Assembly: GCA_963823105.1 (NCBI GenBank)
Contig: CAWGKC010000002.1
Span: forward strand, 372,001 to 436,000
Origin: JAJYKC01 sp963823105
Lineage (GTDB): Bacteria > Acidobacteriota > Terriglobia > Bryobacterales > Bryobacteraceae
Direction: 5' to 3'
Length of the DNA stretch: 64,000 nucleotides
Under the pieces are notes generated by a model that ran no database searches, was not told the DNA's origin, and saw only the letters and a program-made list of their open reading frames with translations. This document shows positions 17,471-27,343 of this stretch, piece by piece; within the stretch, counting starts at the first letter, position 1, and the number at the start of each line of letters is the position of its first letter. Made by a program: the position numbers and the translations under genes.

Positions 17471-18601
17471 TTGCGCGCGGGCATCGCCATCGTGGGCGGA
17501 GGCATCGCCGGGCTGGCTCACGCCTACGCCGCGGCGAAACGCGGGCGCAAAGTGGTCCTCTTTGAGCGGCACGCAGCGGCGCGCGGGGCTTCGGTGCGCA
17601 ACTTCGGCATGATCTGGCCCATCGGCCAACCTCCGGGTGCGATGCACGATTTGGCGCTGCGCAGCCGCGAGTTGTGGCTCGAAATTCTGGAGGCCGCCCG
17701 CTTGCCCTATTTCGCCACCGGCTCCCTGCACGCCGCGCGGCGCCCCGATGAAGCCGCGGTCTGCGAGGAGTTCGCCGCTCTGGGCCCTTCGCGTGGCTAC
17801 GATTGCCGCTGGCTGAACGCGGACGAAGCTCTCGCGAAAAGCCCGGCGCTGATTGCCGAGGGCCTCGCCGGAGCGCTGTGGAGTCCAGTAGAGATCACCG
17901 TCGATCCGCGCCTTGTCGTCGCCGCGCTCCCGGCGTTCCTCGCCGAAAAATATGGCGTCGAGTTGCGTTATGGTTGCCTCGTGCGCTCGATCGATCTTCC
18001 GCGCGTCGAAACCTCCGAGGGCGCGTGGGAAGTGGATCGCGCCGTCGTCTGCGGTGGCGATCTGTTCGAGGAACTTTATCCGCAAGTTTGGCGCGCGGCC
18101 GGCCTCACGCGTTGTAAATTGCAGATGATGCGCACCGCGCCGCAACCCGGCGCTTGGCGGCTGGGACCCGCTCTCGCCGCGGGTTTGTCGCTGCGCTATT
18201 ATCCAACGTTTCAGATCTGCCCCAGCCTCGCCGCGCTGAAACAACGCTTCGCCCACGAGCTTCCGCAATATGACCAATGGGGCATCCACGTCATGCTCTC
18301 GCAGACGATGAAGGGCGAAATCACGATCGGGGATTCTCATGAGTACGGCGCGGAGCCGAGCGTTTTCGACAACCCCGAGATCGACGAATGCATCCTTTCT
18401 TATCTGCGCGGTTTCGTCCGTCTGCCCGATGCCGCGATCGCTCAGCGCTGGCACGGGGTCTATGCGAAGCATCCGTTGGCGCAGTATCTGTCTCTCGACG
18501 CCGAAGGCGGAGCGCGCATCGTCGTCGTCACCAGCGGCGTGGGGATGACGCTATCGTTCGGCCTCGCCGAACAGATCATCGGTGAAATGGATCTGCCATG
18601 A
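17471..18601 (+). CDS. FAD-dependent oxidoreductase of phosphonate-degradation type (TIGR03364-like)
   Basis: A DAO-family flavoprotein of about 376 residues with N-terminal dinucleotide motif VGGGIAGLAHAYAAAKRG, FERH ending the second strand, ARGASVRNFGMIWPIGQ, and C-terminal SGVGMTLSFGLAEQI. This matches the glycine-oxidase-like clade linked to phosphonate operons; PbfD-type members are reported to oxidise 2-aminoethylphosphonate or its N-methyl form to phosphonoacetaldehyde, the substrate of the next enzyme. TTG 17471 is the best start: GGAG lies at 17456-17459, and earlier starts fall within the HD gene. Its stop overlaps the phnX start (ATGA). Confidence 0.85.
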   Translation: MRAGIAIVGGGIAGLAHAYAAAKRGRKVVLFERHAAARGASVRNFGMIWPIGQPPGAMHDLALRSRELWLEILEAARLPYFATGSLHAARRPDEAAVCEEFAALGPSRGYDCRWLNADEALAKSPALIAEGLAGALWSPVEITVDPRLVVAALPAFLAEKYGVELRYGCLVRSIDLPRVETSEGAWEVDRAVVCGGDLFEELYPQVWRAAGLTRCKLQMMRTAPQPGAWRLGPALAAGLSLRYYPTFQICPSLAALKQRFAHELPQYDQWGIHVMLSQTMKGEITIGDSHEYGAEPSVFDNPEIDECILSYLRGFVRLPDAAIAQRWHGVYAKHPLAQYLSLDAEGGARIVVVTSGVGMTLSFGLAEQIIGEMDLP

Positions 18602-19383
18602 AAATTCAAGCGATCGTCCTCGATTGGGCCGGAACAACGGTCGATTACGGAAGCCGCGCTCCCGTCGCGGCGCTCGTGGAGGCGATGCAATCGCACGGAG
18701 TCCTCCTTACGCTCGACGAAGCGCGGACGTACATGGGACTGCCCAAGCTCGATCACATTCGCGCCACCTGCGCATTGCCCTCCGTGCGCCAACGCTGGAT
18801 CGCGCGGCACGGCGCGGCGCCGGACGAGGCGGCGGTTCAGCGCCTCTATGCCGATTTCATTCCGCGCCAGTTGGCGTGTCTCGAAGATTATTCCGGCGTG
18901 ATTCCCGGCGTGGTCGAAGCCGTCGGGCGCTTCCGCGAGCGCGGGATTCGCATCGGATCGAGCACCGGCTACACGCGCCCGATGCTCGACGTGGTCATCG
19001 AACACGCGGCGCGGCAAGGCTATCGTCCCGACGCCTCCGTCGTCCCCGATGAAGCGTGCGAGGGCAGACCGGCGCCCTATATGTGCTACGTCAACGCCGT
19101 GAAGCTGCGCGTCTTTCCGCTCTCGGCGTGCGTCAAGATCGGCGACACGCCGAGCGACATCGCCGAAGGCCGCAACGCCGGCATGTGGACCATCGGGGTC
19201 GCGCTTACCGGCAACGAAGTGGGACTGACGCCCGAGGAATTCGCCGCGCTTTCGCGTGAGGAACGGGAGACCAAGTTGCGGGCCGCGCGTGATCGTCTGC
19301 TCACCGCGGGCGCCGATTTCGTTGCCAATAGCGTGGCGGATTGCGATCCCCTGCTCGATGAGATCGAACGGCGCATGGCTTAA
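18598..19383 (+). CDS. phnX: phosphonoacetaldehyde hydrolase PhnX
   Basis: A 261-residue HAD hydrolase that splits phosphonoacetaldehyde into acetaldehyde and phosphate in the cytoplasm. Nucleophile D9 lies in LDWAGTTVDYG, the Schiff-base lysine is K50 in MGLPKLDH (offset three from Bacillus D12/K53 as I recall it), the core segment is GSSTGYTRPM, and KIGDTPSDIAEGRNAGMW is the C-terminal HAD motif with T-P-S specific to PhnX. It overlaps the upstream FAD oxidase gene by 4 bp. Its TAA overlaps the stop of the convergent helicase gene in the palindrome CTTAAG. Confidence 0.94.
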   Translation: MKIQAIVLDWAGTTVDYGSRAPVAALVEAMQSHGVLLTLDEARTYMGLPKLDHIRATCALPSVRQRWIARHGAAPDEAAVQRLYADFIPRQLACLEDYSGVIPGVVEAVGRFRERGIRIGSSTGYTRPMLDVVIEHAARQGYRPDASVVPDEACEGRPAPYMCYVNAVKLRVFPLSACVKIGDTPSDIAEGRNAGMWTIGVALTGNEVGLTPEEFAALSREERETKLRAARDRLLTAGADFVANSVADCDPLLDEIERRMA

Positions 19384-22300
19384 GGACCGTCGAAACTAAC
19401 ACCCGGACGCATCGCGCGGGCAATCTCCATTTCCCATTCGCGCCAGGCTCCTAACAGCGGAAAGTACAGCCCGAGCCGGACCGGCCGCGTTTCGCCCACC
19501 GCCATCAGCTTCGCGTACCGCTCCAATTGCGGTCCATAACGCCGCTGTTGGTCGTCGATAAACGCTTCCGTCCCGGTGCCAGAGTGCGCGCTCGTTTTGT
19601 AATCGACGATCCACCGCGTACCGCTTTCGTCGACGAAGGTCCGGTCGATGCGCCCATCGACGAATTTTCCGTCCAGCACTCCACTGATCTCATATTCGGA
19701 ACGCGCATCGAAGTGCGGCGAGAGAATCCATCGGCCCTTCTCATCGGTGATGACCCTGTCCAGCGCCTCCTGCACGCGTGAGATGGAATCGGCCACGTCG
19801 TCCGGCGCGACGCCGAGGTTGGCGAGCATCTTGCCGATGACGTTCCTCGAAGCGGCGACGGCCGGCGCGTTCCAACGCGCCAAGCCTTCCCGCGCGATGC
19901 GCTGCAGCATGGCATGAACCACCGTGCCTGCGTGCCGAAGCTTGTCAGTCACCCAATCGAAGGTAATCTCCGGCGTGGCCTCGACGGTCCACGGCGATTC
20001 CCACTCGACCGCCGGTTGGAATGCGGGCACGGCCCACCCCTCCGGAACTCGCCGAAGCTTAAGTCCGGACGCGGCCTCCGCCGGGGCTGTCTGGCTTGCC
20101 GTCGCGTTCGTGAAGAGGGGGTCGAACTCGTCCCACAAAATTCTTAAGAATGTGCCGGACCGCGCCCGTTTGTTCCCGCCCGTTTGCGTACGCGTGGTGT
20201 TGGCCAACAGGTGCAGTTCGCTCTTGGCGCGCGTCGTCGCGACGTATAACAACCGGCGAATCTCCTCGTACTCTTTGTCCTTCTCAAGCTTTGCGATTAG
20301 GCTCGAGATCGGCTCGGCGTCCGCGCCCGTTTCGCGAATCGGCGCGGCCAAAAACCGGCCGTCGTCCGGACGCGTCCAAAAGAGCAGCGGCTGGGTGAAT
20401 TTTCCGCTCCCGCGATGCAGCTCGGGAACGATCACGCAGTCGAATTCCAGTCCTTTCGCTTTGTGAATGGTCATCAATTGCAGACGGCCGCCGGCGCCGG
20501 GATCGGGGTGCGCGTAGAGCGATTCCACGCGATCGGAAAGCAATTGGAAATCGATCAAGTCTCCGCCCTCCTCAATGCTGTCGAGGATGTCGAAGAAGGC
20601 GGACGCATCTTCGAGATCGGCTTCGCTCTCCACGCACTGCGGACCTCCCAGCGCCCGCCAGGTTTCCTCCACCAACTGCCGCAATCCGGCCATGCCGCGG
20701 CGGCCGAGAGCTTTTTCGAGCACCGGAACCACGCGCGCCAAACGGTCCGCGCCATCCATCGTGAGACGAAGATCGGGACGGCGCATTAAATCCCATACCG
20801 CCGAATGGGGATCGACGCCGGCGATCGCCTCCAGATCCGCCAGCGTCAGCCCGCACCACGGCGCGCGGAGAATGGCGAGCCACGAGACGCGGTCCGCCAG
20901 ATGGGGCAGAGCGCGGGTGAGCGCCATTAAATCCTGGATCACGGGTTTTTCGTCGAGCTGCGCGAGTTCCACCGCTTGAAACGGCTTCCGTTTTCGCGGA
21001 GCGTCTTGACGATGGAGAGCAGGTGTTTCCGGTTCCGCGCGAGGATGGCGATCGTGTCAGTTTTCCTTCGGCGCGCCATGCGACGATTTCGAGAACTTCC
21101 TTCGCTTCCTCGCCGCCGCCGTCGTCTTCGAGAAAGGGATGCAACGAGACGCTTCCGTCTGATGGCTTCGCAGCCGCTCCGTCGAACGCATGGGCGACCC
21201 AATCCACTAGGGACGGGACGGAGCGGAAATTGGTCGTAAGCTGCAGCGTCTCCAGCCTCACCGATCCAACTCCCTCGATTTGAGCCTTCTCAAAGAGACT
21301 CACGTCAGCCTGACGGAAGCGGTAGATCGACTGCCCGGGGTCGCCGACGAGAAACAGCGTGCGTCGGTCGCCCTCGGACCATCCGGCGGTGAGCGACTTC
21401 AAAAGTTCGAACTGCGCGCGCGAGGTGTCCTGAAACTCGTCGACTAAAATGTGTTCGATGCGCTCGCCGAGACCGAGGGCGAGGTCGGTTGGATCGTCCG
21501 GTGTGCCAAGCGCCGTCCGCGCGGCGATGCCAACCTGCGAAAAGTCGATCGCTCCGCGCTCCCGGAAGACGGCGAAGAGCTGCCCGACCGCTAAGGGCAG
21601 AACCGTCAGGATCGCCTCAAGCACGCCCCATTGGCCATCGGTGTAATGCGGCTGCGGCAAGGTCCGGAGATTCTCGAGGGCGGCGCGAAGCGGATCATTT
21701 CCTCGAAGCTCGCCGACCAGAGCGAGGAGTTGGGTCTTCCGCGGTCCCGGCAGAAACACCTTGGCGCGCGTCCAAGCCCTTGCGCCATTCGGATTCCTTG
21801 GTCAGGAGTAACCCGATAAGGACAAGCCAATCGCGGAAGATCTTCCGGCTGGGCCGATGGAAACGCCTCGAGGAGGGCGAGCTTCGCCGCTTCGGCCTTC
21901 CGGTGTTCGGGGAACAAGCGGGCCGCGCCTTTGCATGCATCCTCAATCGTGCTGACGCAGACGATTCTTCGAGATATTCCCTCGCCCTCGAGCCGGATCG
22001 TTCCTGAGCTCGAACAACATCTTCCATCCATTGCTCGCGGCGGCCGAGCATCGCGGCGATCAACTGCGCTACTTTTTCCGCCCGATTGTCGAGGTGGCTT
22101 AGCAGCGTGGCGACGGCATCGGCCTCGGGGCCGTCGCCGGTGACCATGCGCAACGTCTCCCGCGCGGCTTCGGCGTAGAGCGCCCCGGCGTTTTCCGCGA
22201 TGTCGGGCATGTCGCCCAAACGGGCTGTCCACGGCATGCGGCCGGCGATGCTGGTGCAGAGAGAGTCGATGGTCTGAATGGCCATCCGCGAGGGATTTTC

Positions 22301-22591
22301 CAGCAGATGCCATTCGCGCCGCCGGTTTTGTTCAAGCGCGGCCTGGGCGAGTTCGCCATCGGGATTCCGGAGCTTTTTCAGAACGCGGTCGCTCATCTCG
22401 GCTGCCGCTTTTCGAGTGAACGTGATGGCGACGATGGCCTCGGGCGCTTCCACGCGGGCGAGCAGCGCCAGATAGCGTTGGATCAGCAGTTCGGTTTTGC
22501 CGGAGCCGGCGGGAGCGCGGACCAGGAAGCTGCGCTCGACGTCGAGGGCACGCTTGCGTGCCTGGATATCCGGCGGATTAATCTGCGGCAT
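19380..22591 (-). CDS. addA: AddA-like UvrD helicase/nuclease, reading frame broken by about five frameshifts
   Basis: The full superfamily-1 helicase can be read only by changing frame near 21972, 21840, 21765, 21060 and 20987. Motifs appear in order: Walker A RAPAGSGKTELL, FTRKAAAEM, Walker B ILVDEFQDTSRAQ, LVGDPGQSIYRFRQAD, LTTNFRS, TIHKAKGLEF, LLYVATTRAKSE, then a C-terminal PD-(D/E)XK nuclease (VDGRIDRTF...IVDYKTS). About 1070 residues in total, as expected of an AddA/RecB-type exonuclease subunit for double-strand-break repair. Pieces match well on both sides of each shift, so sequence error is more likely than long-term decay. It overlaps the upstream partner gene by 14 bp. Confidence 0.82.
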
Positions 22592-25145
22592 CGTCGGCCC
22601 CCTCCGGCTCGTCTTTCGGGCCGCGCTCGTAAATGCGGCAGAGGGGCTTGACGTCGCAATACTTGCAGGCGTCCTTCAACGGATCTACGCGAGCGTCGCC
22701 CTCCTGAAAACGCTTGGCGAGGTCTTCCAAACGCCGCCGCCAAAGCTGAACCTCCGTGTCGAGACGATCTGTTTCGAGCTTGATTTTCTCCATCCGCGGC
22801 AAATCGACTCCCGCACCGACGAATTTCAAATCGTTGGCGCGAAGCTGAGCGAAGGCGACGCCGGCGAACGGCTCCGGTCTCCGTGACGCAGTAGAGCGGC
22901 AATTGCGGCTCGGTGGGGCGGTCGCTCCGCCAGGAAGCTCTTGTCGACCTCGCCGGTCTTGTAGTCGAAGAGGATCCGAAGTCCGCCGGCAAGCTGGTCG
23001 ATGCGGTCGGCGCGGAGGTTTACGTTCAGGCCGCCGACTTCGGCGCTGCGTTTCTCTTCGAGCGACAGCACGGTGAACGGGTCCCGGAGCTTTTCGATTT
23101 CCAGCCATTCCTTCAACAGCTTCTTCAGACGCCGCTCTTCGATCTTGTGCGTCACGTCGCAGCGCTGCGCTTCGAGCGCCTCCTTCGAGCAACGGACGAT
23201 GCGCGACTGGAGTTCGTCGCTTGACAGTTTGACGAGGTTGGCGTGGGATTTCGTTTCTTCCCAAAATAGCTGGAGCGCGTTGTGCGCGGACGATCCGCGG
23301 TCGGTGGCGCGGATGCCCAGTTCCGCTTCGTCCAAGCCATCCGCGTGCAAGCGATGGCGGGCGAAGGCGCGGAACGGGCAGGCCGCGATGTCCTTGAAAA
23401 GGGCCGCGCCGCCGGTGTGTGGTTTGGAACCGGAAAGCGGAGGGGCTTGCGAGTCGTCGATGGCTTGCATCTCCGCGCGTTCGATGGTCTGAACCTGATA
23501 ATCCCCGGCGGCCCATGAGCCTTCGATCAGCGGCGTGGGCCGCAGATCGCGGTCGCCTTCCCGAAGCGGGAAACTGAGCGTCACGCGCGGAGCGGCGGAT
23601 TGCAAGCGTCCGAGCACAAGTTGAGCGAACTCCAGTTCGCGGAGCGGCGTGGAATGCGGGAGGCCGCGGTCCCTTTGCATCGACAGCGGCAGAAATGGAT
23701 GCGGCCTGGAACGGCGCGGGGAAGGCCCCATCGTGCAGTCCCATCACCCATAAGCGATCGAATTCCACGCCGGCCGCTTCGAGGGTTCCCATCACTTGCA
23801 CCGGCTCGCCGGCGTTCTCGGGTTGAAACTCCTTCCGCGCGGCCATGCGCTTCAATGTGCTCAGCGCGGAGGAAAAGGACATCGGATTCACCGCGACGTC
23901 GAGCGAGGCGAACTCGCGCATCAGTTTGTTCCAGGCCTCCGCCGTTTGATACGATGCGCTGTCGAGCGCCGATCCGCGCGGCCATCCGGCGGCCTTGAGC
24001 ACGCCGGCGAAGGATACACTCCATGCTTCAGCGCTTTGGCGCGGCACAAATCCATCGCGCTGGTTCTCCACCCCGTTCAAGAGGCGCTTCCAAATCGGGC
24101 AGGCATCGGCATCGTCAATCCACTCGCGGATGGAGAGGGTGGGTTTTCCGCGCTTCCGCAGTTTGGCATCGAGTAACGCGCGGGCGGAGGCCTCCTCGCG
24201 CGCGCCTTCGATCCACGGCGTGCGAAGGAGAAAGCCGGCGGTCTCGATGGGGATGTCTTCGCCGCAGAGTTCGAGGATGGAAATCGCCGCGTGGACCACG
24301 GGCGTGCGGGCGAGCGGGGCGCCGGCGGAGATGTGGAACGCGGGGGCGGAAGAGGAAAACGGGCGCGGGTCGAGAACGTCGCGAAAGATGCGCTCGATCG
24401 TGCCGCGGCGAGCGGCGAGATCGGGAACGACGATGCCGACGCTGGCGGTGGGGTCGCGTTCGATCGTCCGGCGTGCCCATTGAGCGGCCGCTTCGGCCTC
24501 GGCGGAGGCATCGGGAAACGAGAAGCGCTCGATCGCGGCTTCAAAGCCTTGTGTCACGGCGAGCTTGGCTTTCAGCGTTTCGTGGAACAGAATCTCCTGG
24601 AGCCGAGTGAGTTCGTCGAAGCCGGTGTAAAAGACCGGCGCGGGAATTTCGATTTCGCCGGCGGCGATCTTTTCACTCACGAACCCGGGTAAACGGGCGC
24701 CGTCGAGCCAGCGTTTATCCTTGCAAAGCTGTTCGAATAGCCGCGCCCAGCCGAGAAACGCCTCGCAATCTTCGTGGGCTTGAAACCGGCCGTCGCGGAC
24801 GGGCAAGTCGTATTCGGCGATAAGCGCCCAGGCCTGGTCCGCCCGGAGCGCCGCGGCGGACACGTCGAGGAGCGAGTCTTCGCCGGCGGCGGGAATGACT
24901 TGCTCCCAAACGGCGGTCTGCTGGGAAGGATTCAGCAACAGCGGCGCCAGGCGGGAGGTGGGCAGCCAATCGTCCCAAAGCCGCCGGATAAAATCCCGCC
25001 ATTGGAAAATCTTCGGCGACGGCCAACTTAAAAGGCCGGCTTCGCGCTGGCGGGCGTGGAAACGCAGCTTCAAATGACGGGCGAGGCGGCTGGTGGCGGT
25101 GAGCACGGTCGCGCCGTTTTCGAGAGCTTTCAGGGGTTCCAACAC
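22578..25145 (-). CDS. AddB-like PD-(D/E)XK nuclease ('probable DNA repair protein'), frameshifted
   Basis: About 850 residues, read by changing frame near 23710, 22915 and 22880. The N-terminal half resembles an inactivated helicase (LTATSRLARHLKLRFH; LWVMGLHDGAFPAP). The C-terminal half has ACPFRAFARHRL, the nuclease residues in ILFDYKTGEVDK, and a cysteine cluster ACKYCDVKPLC. With the earlier cysteine in ACPFRA this could form the Fe-S staple of AddB proteins. GTG 25145 is the likely start, since the frame further upstream only mirrors cmk. It pairs with the AddA-like gene and should act in end resection. No symbol is given, because this branch is usually annotated only as a DNA repair protein. 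Confidence 0.78.
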   Translation of the reverse strand: MLEPLKALENGATVLTATSRLARHLKLRFHARQREAGLLSWPSPKIFQWRDFIRRLWDDWLPTSRLAPLLLNPSQQTAVWEQVIPAAGEDSLLDVSAAALRADQAWALIAEYDLPVRDGRFQAHEDCEAFLGWARLFEQLCKDKRWLDGARLPGFVSEKIAAGEIEIPAPVFYTGFDELTRLQEILFHETLKAKLAVTQGFEAAIERFSFPDASAEAEAAAQWARRTIERDPTASVGIVVPDLAARRGTIERIFRDVLDPRPFSSSAPAFHISAGAPLARTPVVHAAISILELCGEDIPIETAGFLLRTPWIEGAREEASARALLDAKLRKRGKPTLSIREWIDDADACPIWKRLLNGVENQRDGFVPRQSAEAWSVSFAGVLKAAGWPRGSALDSASYQTAEAWNKLMREFASLDVAVNPMSFSSALSTLKRMAARKEFQPENAGEPVQVMGTLEAAGVEFDRLWVMGLHDGAFPAPFQAASISAAVDAKGPRPPAFHAAPRTGVRSTCARTLAIRRSARDAQFPASGRRPRSAAHAADRRLMGRRGLSGSDHRTRGDASHRRLASPSAFRFQTTHRRRGPFQGHRGLPVPRLRPPSLARGWLGRSGTGHPRHRPRIVRAQRAPAILGRNEIPRQPRQTVKRRTPVAHRPLLEGGARSAALRRDAQDRRAASEEAVEGMAGNRKAPGPVHRAVARRETQRRSRRPERKPPRRPHRPACRRTSDPLRLQDRRGRQELPGGATAPPSRNCRSTASRRPEPFAGVAFAQLRANDLKFVGAGVDLPRMEKIKLETDRLDTEVQLWRRRLEDLAKRFQEGDARVDPLKDACKYCDVKPLCRIYERGPKDEPEGADDAAD

Positions 25146-25202
25146 TAAGAGTTTACAGCCGCCGGTGACGAAGCCGGCGCGGAGCGTTGTTAATATTGAA
25201 GG

Positions 25203-25892
25203 TTGGGAAGACGAATTGTCGTGGCGATCGACGGGCCGGCGGGATCCGGCAAGAGCACCATCGCCCGACGTTTGGCCGAAAAACTGGGCTTCGTGTACAT
25301 CGACACCGGGGCGATGTACCGCGCGGTGGGACTGTGGGCGCTGGAGGCCGGAGTGCCGATGGACGACATGCACCGGCTGGAGCAGTTGGCGATCGGGGCG
25401 TCGATCGAGTTCGTCAACGGCGCATCCACCGTTATGCTGAACGGACGGGACGTGACGGAGGAGATTCGCACGCCGGAGGTGAGCGCGGCGGCGTCGAAGG
25501 TGGCGGCGGTGGGCGCGGTGAGGCGGGCGCTGGTGAAGCGGCAGCGGGAGATGAGCGAAACGGCGTCGGTGGTGATGGAGGGGCGCGACATCGGAACGGT
25601 GGTTTTCCCCGACGCCGATGTGAAGTTCTTCCTGGACGCTCATCCCGACACGCGTGCGAAACGGCGGCTGGGCGATTTGGAATCGCAAGGCGAGGCGGCG
25701 GTGGAAGAGGACGTGGCGCGGCATATCGCCGAACGGGACGGCCGGGACCGCGGGCGGGCCGAATCGCCGCTGGTGCAGGCGCCGGACGCGATGTACGTGG
25801 ACACGAGCGAGAGATCGCCCGATGAGGTGGAAGAGACGCTGCTTAAGACGATTCGCGAGCGGACATCGAATGGGAAGGAGTTGCATCGTTGA
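25203..25892 (+). CDS. cmk: cytidylate kinase
   Basis: A 229-residue (d)CMP kinase: P-loop GPAGSGKS in VVAIDGPAGSGKSTIARRL, IDTGAMYRAVGLWAL (CMP-binding region), MEGRDIGTVVFPDA and the LID-side segment AKRRLGDLESQGE, with RDGRDRGRAESPL following. TTG 25203 fits the family's N-terminus, but no ribosome binding site is well placed; GTG 25221 is an alternative. It is divergent from the AddB-like gene (57 bp between starts), and its stop overlaps the lysC start (TTGA). Confidence 0.94.
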   Translation: MGRRIVVAIDGPAGSGKSTIARRLAEKLGFVYIDTGAMYRAVGLWALEAGVPMDDMHRLEQLAIGASIEFVNGASTVMLNGRDVTEEIRTPEVSAAASKVAAVGAVRRALVKRQREMSETASVVMEGRDIGTVVFPDADVKFFLDAHPDTRAKRRLGDLESQGEAAVEEDVARHIAERDGRDRGRAESPLVQAPDAMYVDTSERSPDEVEETLLKTIRERTSNGKELHR

Positions 25893-27343
25893 AAAATTTG
25901 CTGGTGATGAAGTTCGGGGGAACCAGCATGGGGTCCGCCGAGCGCATCCGCGTGGCGGCGGGAATCTGCGCGGACGCGATGCGGGAGCGGCCGGTGGTGA
26001 CGGTGGTGTCGGCGATGTCGAAGATCACCGATCTGTTGCTGGACGCGCTGCGGAAGGCGGAGGCGGGCGACGAATCGGGTCTCGATTTCAATCTGCACAC
26101 GCTGCGCGAGCGGCACCATGAAACGTGCCTGGCGCTGCTGGAGGGCGACGCGAGAGTGGCGGCGCTGACGGGCATCGACGCGCTGATTTCGGATTTCCGG
26201 CGCATTTGCCATGGCGTGCGGATTCTGGGCGAACGGCCTCCGAGGTCGGTGGACGAGGCGATGGCGGTGGGCGAACGGCTGTCGGCGCTGCTGATGGCGG
26301 CGCATCTGGAATGCTCCGGCGTGCCGGCGCGGGCGGTGAACGGGGCGAGCGTCATCGTCACCGATTCCGTGTTCGGAAACGCTTCGCCGCTGATGGAGGA
26401 GACGCGCAAGCGCGCGATGGAGACGTTGGGGCCGCTTCACGCCGAGGGGATCCTTCCCGTGGTTACTGGCTTTAACGGAGCTACGCTCGATGGGCGGCCG
26501 ACGACGCTCGGGCGCGGCGGCTCCGATTTTTCCGCGTCGATTCTGGCGGCGGCGCTGGATGCGAGCGAGCTGTGGATTTGGACCGATGTGGACGGCATTA
26601 TGAGCGCCGACCCGCGCTCGGTTTCCGACGCGCGCGTTCTCGAAGAGGTGACTTACGCCGAGGCGGCCGAGCTGGCGTATAACGGCGCGAAGGTGCTGCA
26701 TCCCCGGACGCTGGCGCCGCTGGTGGACCGCCAGATTCCGGTGTGGAGCAAAAATAGTTTTCATCGGGCGCATCCGGGGACGAAGATCGTGCCCAAGACG
26801 CCGGCCTCGCCCGGACCGCGCGCGGTGACGTCGATGGCCAACGTGGCGCTGATCTCGATCGAGCCGGCGAGCGCGGCGGTGACCGGGACGCGCATTATGT
26901 CGCGCGCGCTCGATTCGCTCGCCGCGGCGAACGCCGAGGTGCTGGCGTTTTCCAGTTCCAGCTATCGCCAGAGTTTCTGTTTCCTGGTGAGGAACGAAGA
27001 GCTGGCGGCGGTGATGAAGAATCTGGAATCCGCCCTGGCGCTGGAGCTGGCGCACGGCTACCTGAAGCCGGTGGAAGTGGACCAGAACGTCGGGCTGCTG
27101 GCCGTGGTGGGCGAAGGGATGCGCGGTACGCCGGGATTGGCCGGCCGCATCTTCATGGCGATATCGAGGCAGAACGTGAACGTCATCGCCATCGCGCAAG
27201 GATCGAGCGAGCTGACGATCAGCATCGTGGTGCGCCGCGACGGATTGGAGCGGGCCATTCGCGCGGTTCACGCCGAGTGCCATATGGGCGTGGGCGCGGC
27301 GCCGGTACACGAGGAAGCGCCCGGCGTTGTGCGCGGGCGGTGA
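25889..27343 (+). CDS. lysC: aspartate kinase
   Basis: A 484-residue aspartokinase catalysing the first step from aspartate to lysine, threonine and methionine. The amino-acid-kinase domain (about 1-300) begins MKFGGTSMGSAERI and includes VVSAMSKITDLLL, TLGRGGSDFSA and WTDVDGIMSADPR. Two ACT domains follow (about 325-470, with AVVGEGMRGTPGLAGRIF). It starts at TTG 25889, overlapping cmk by 4 bp, with GGAAGGAG eight bases upstream. No homoserine dehydrogenase domain is fused. Confidence 0.95.
   Translation: MKNLLVMKFGGTSMGSAERIRVAAGICADAMRERPVVTVVSAMSKITDLLLDALRKAEAGDESGLDFNLHTLRERHHETCLALLEGDARVAALTGIDALISDFRRICHGVRILGERPPRSVDEAMAVGERLSALLMAAHLECSGVPARAVNGASVIVTDSVFGNASPLMEETRKRAMETLGPLHAEGILPVVTGFNGATLDGRPTTLGRGGSDFSASILAAALDASELWIWTDVDGIMSADPRSVSDARVLEEVTYAEAAELAYNGAKVLHPRTLAPLVDRQIPVWSKNSFHRAHPGTKIVPKTPASPGPRAVTSMANVALISIEPASAAVTGTRIMSRALDSLAAANAEVLAFSSSSYRQSFCFLVRNEELAAVMKNLESALALELAHGYLKPVEVDQNVGLLAVVGEGMRGTPGLAGRIFMAISRQNVNVIAIAQGSSELTISIVVRRDGLERAIRAVHAECHMGVGAAPVHEEAPGVVRGR

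Noticed and set aside
22578..25886. A single 1102-residue leftward protein reaching into the cmk gene
   Set aside because: The part upstream of about 25145 is Arg/His-rich antisense to cmk with no family likeness; the AddB-like homology begins at GTG 25145.
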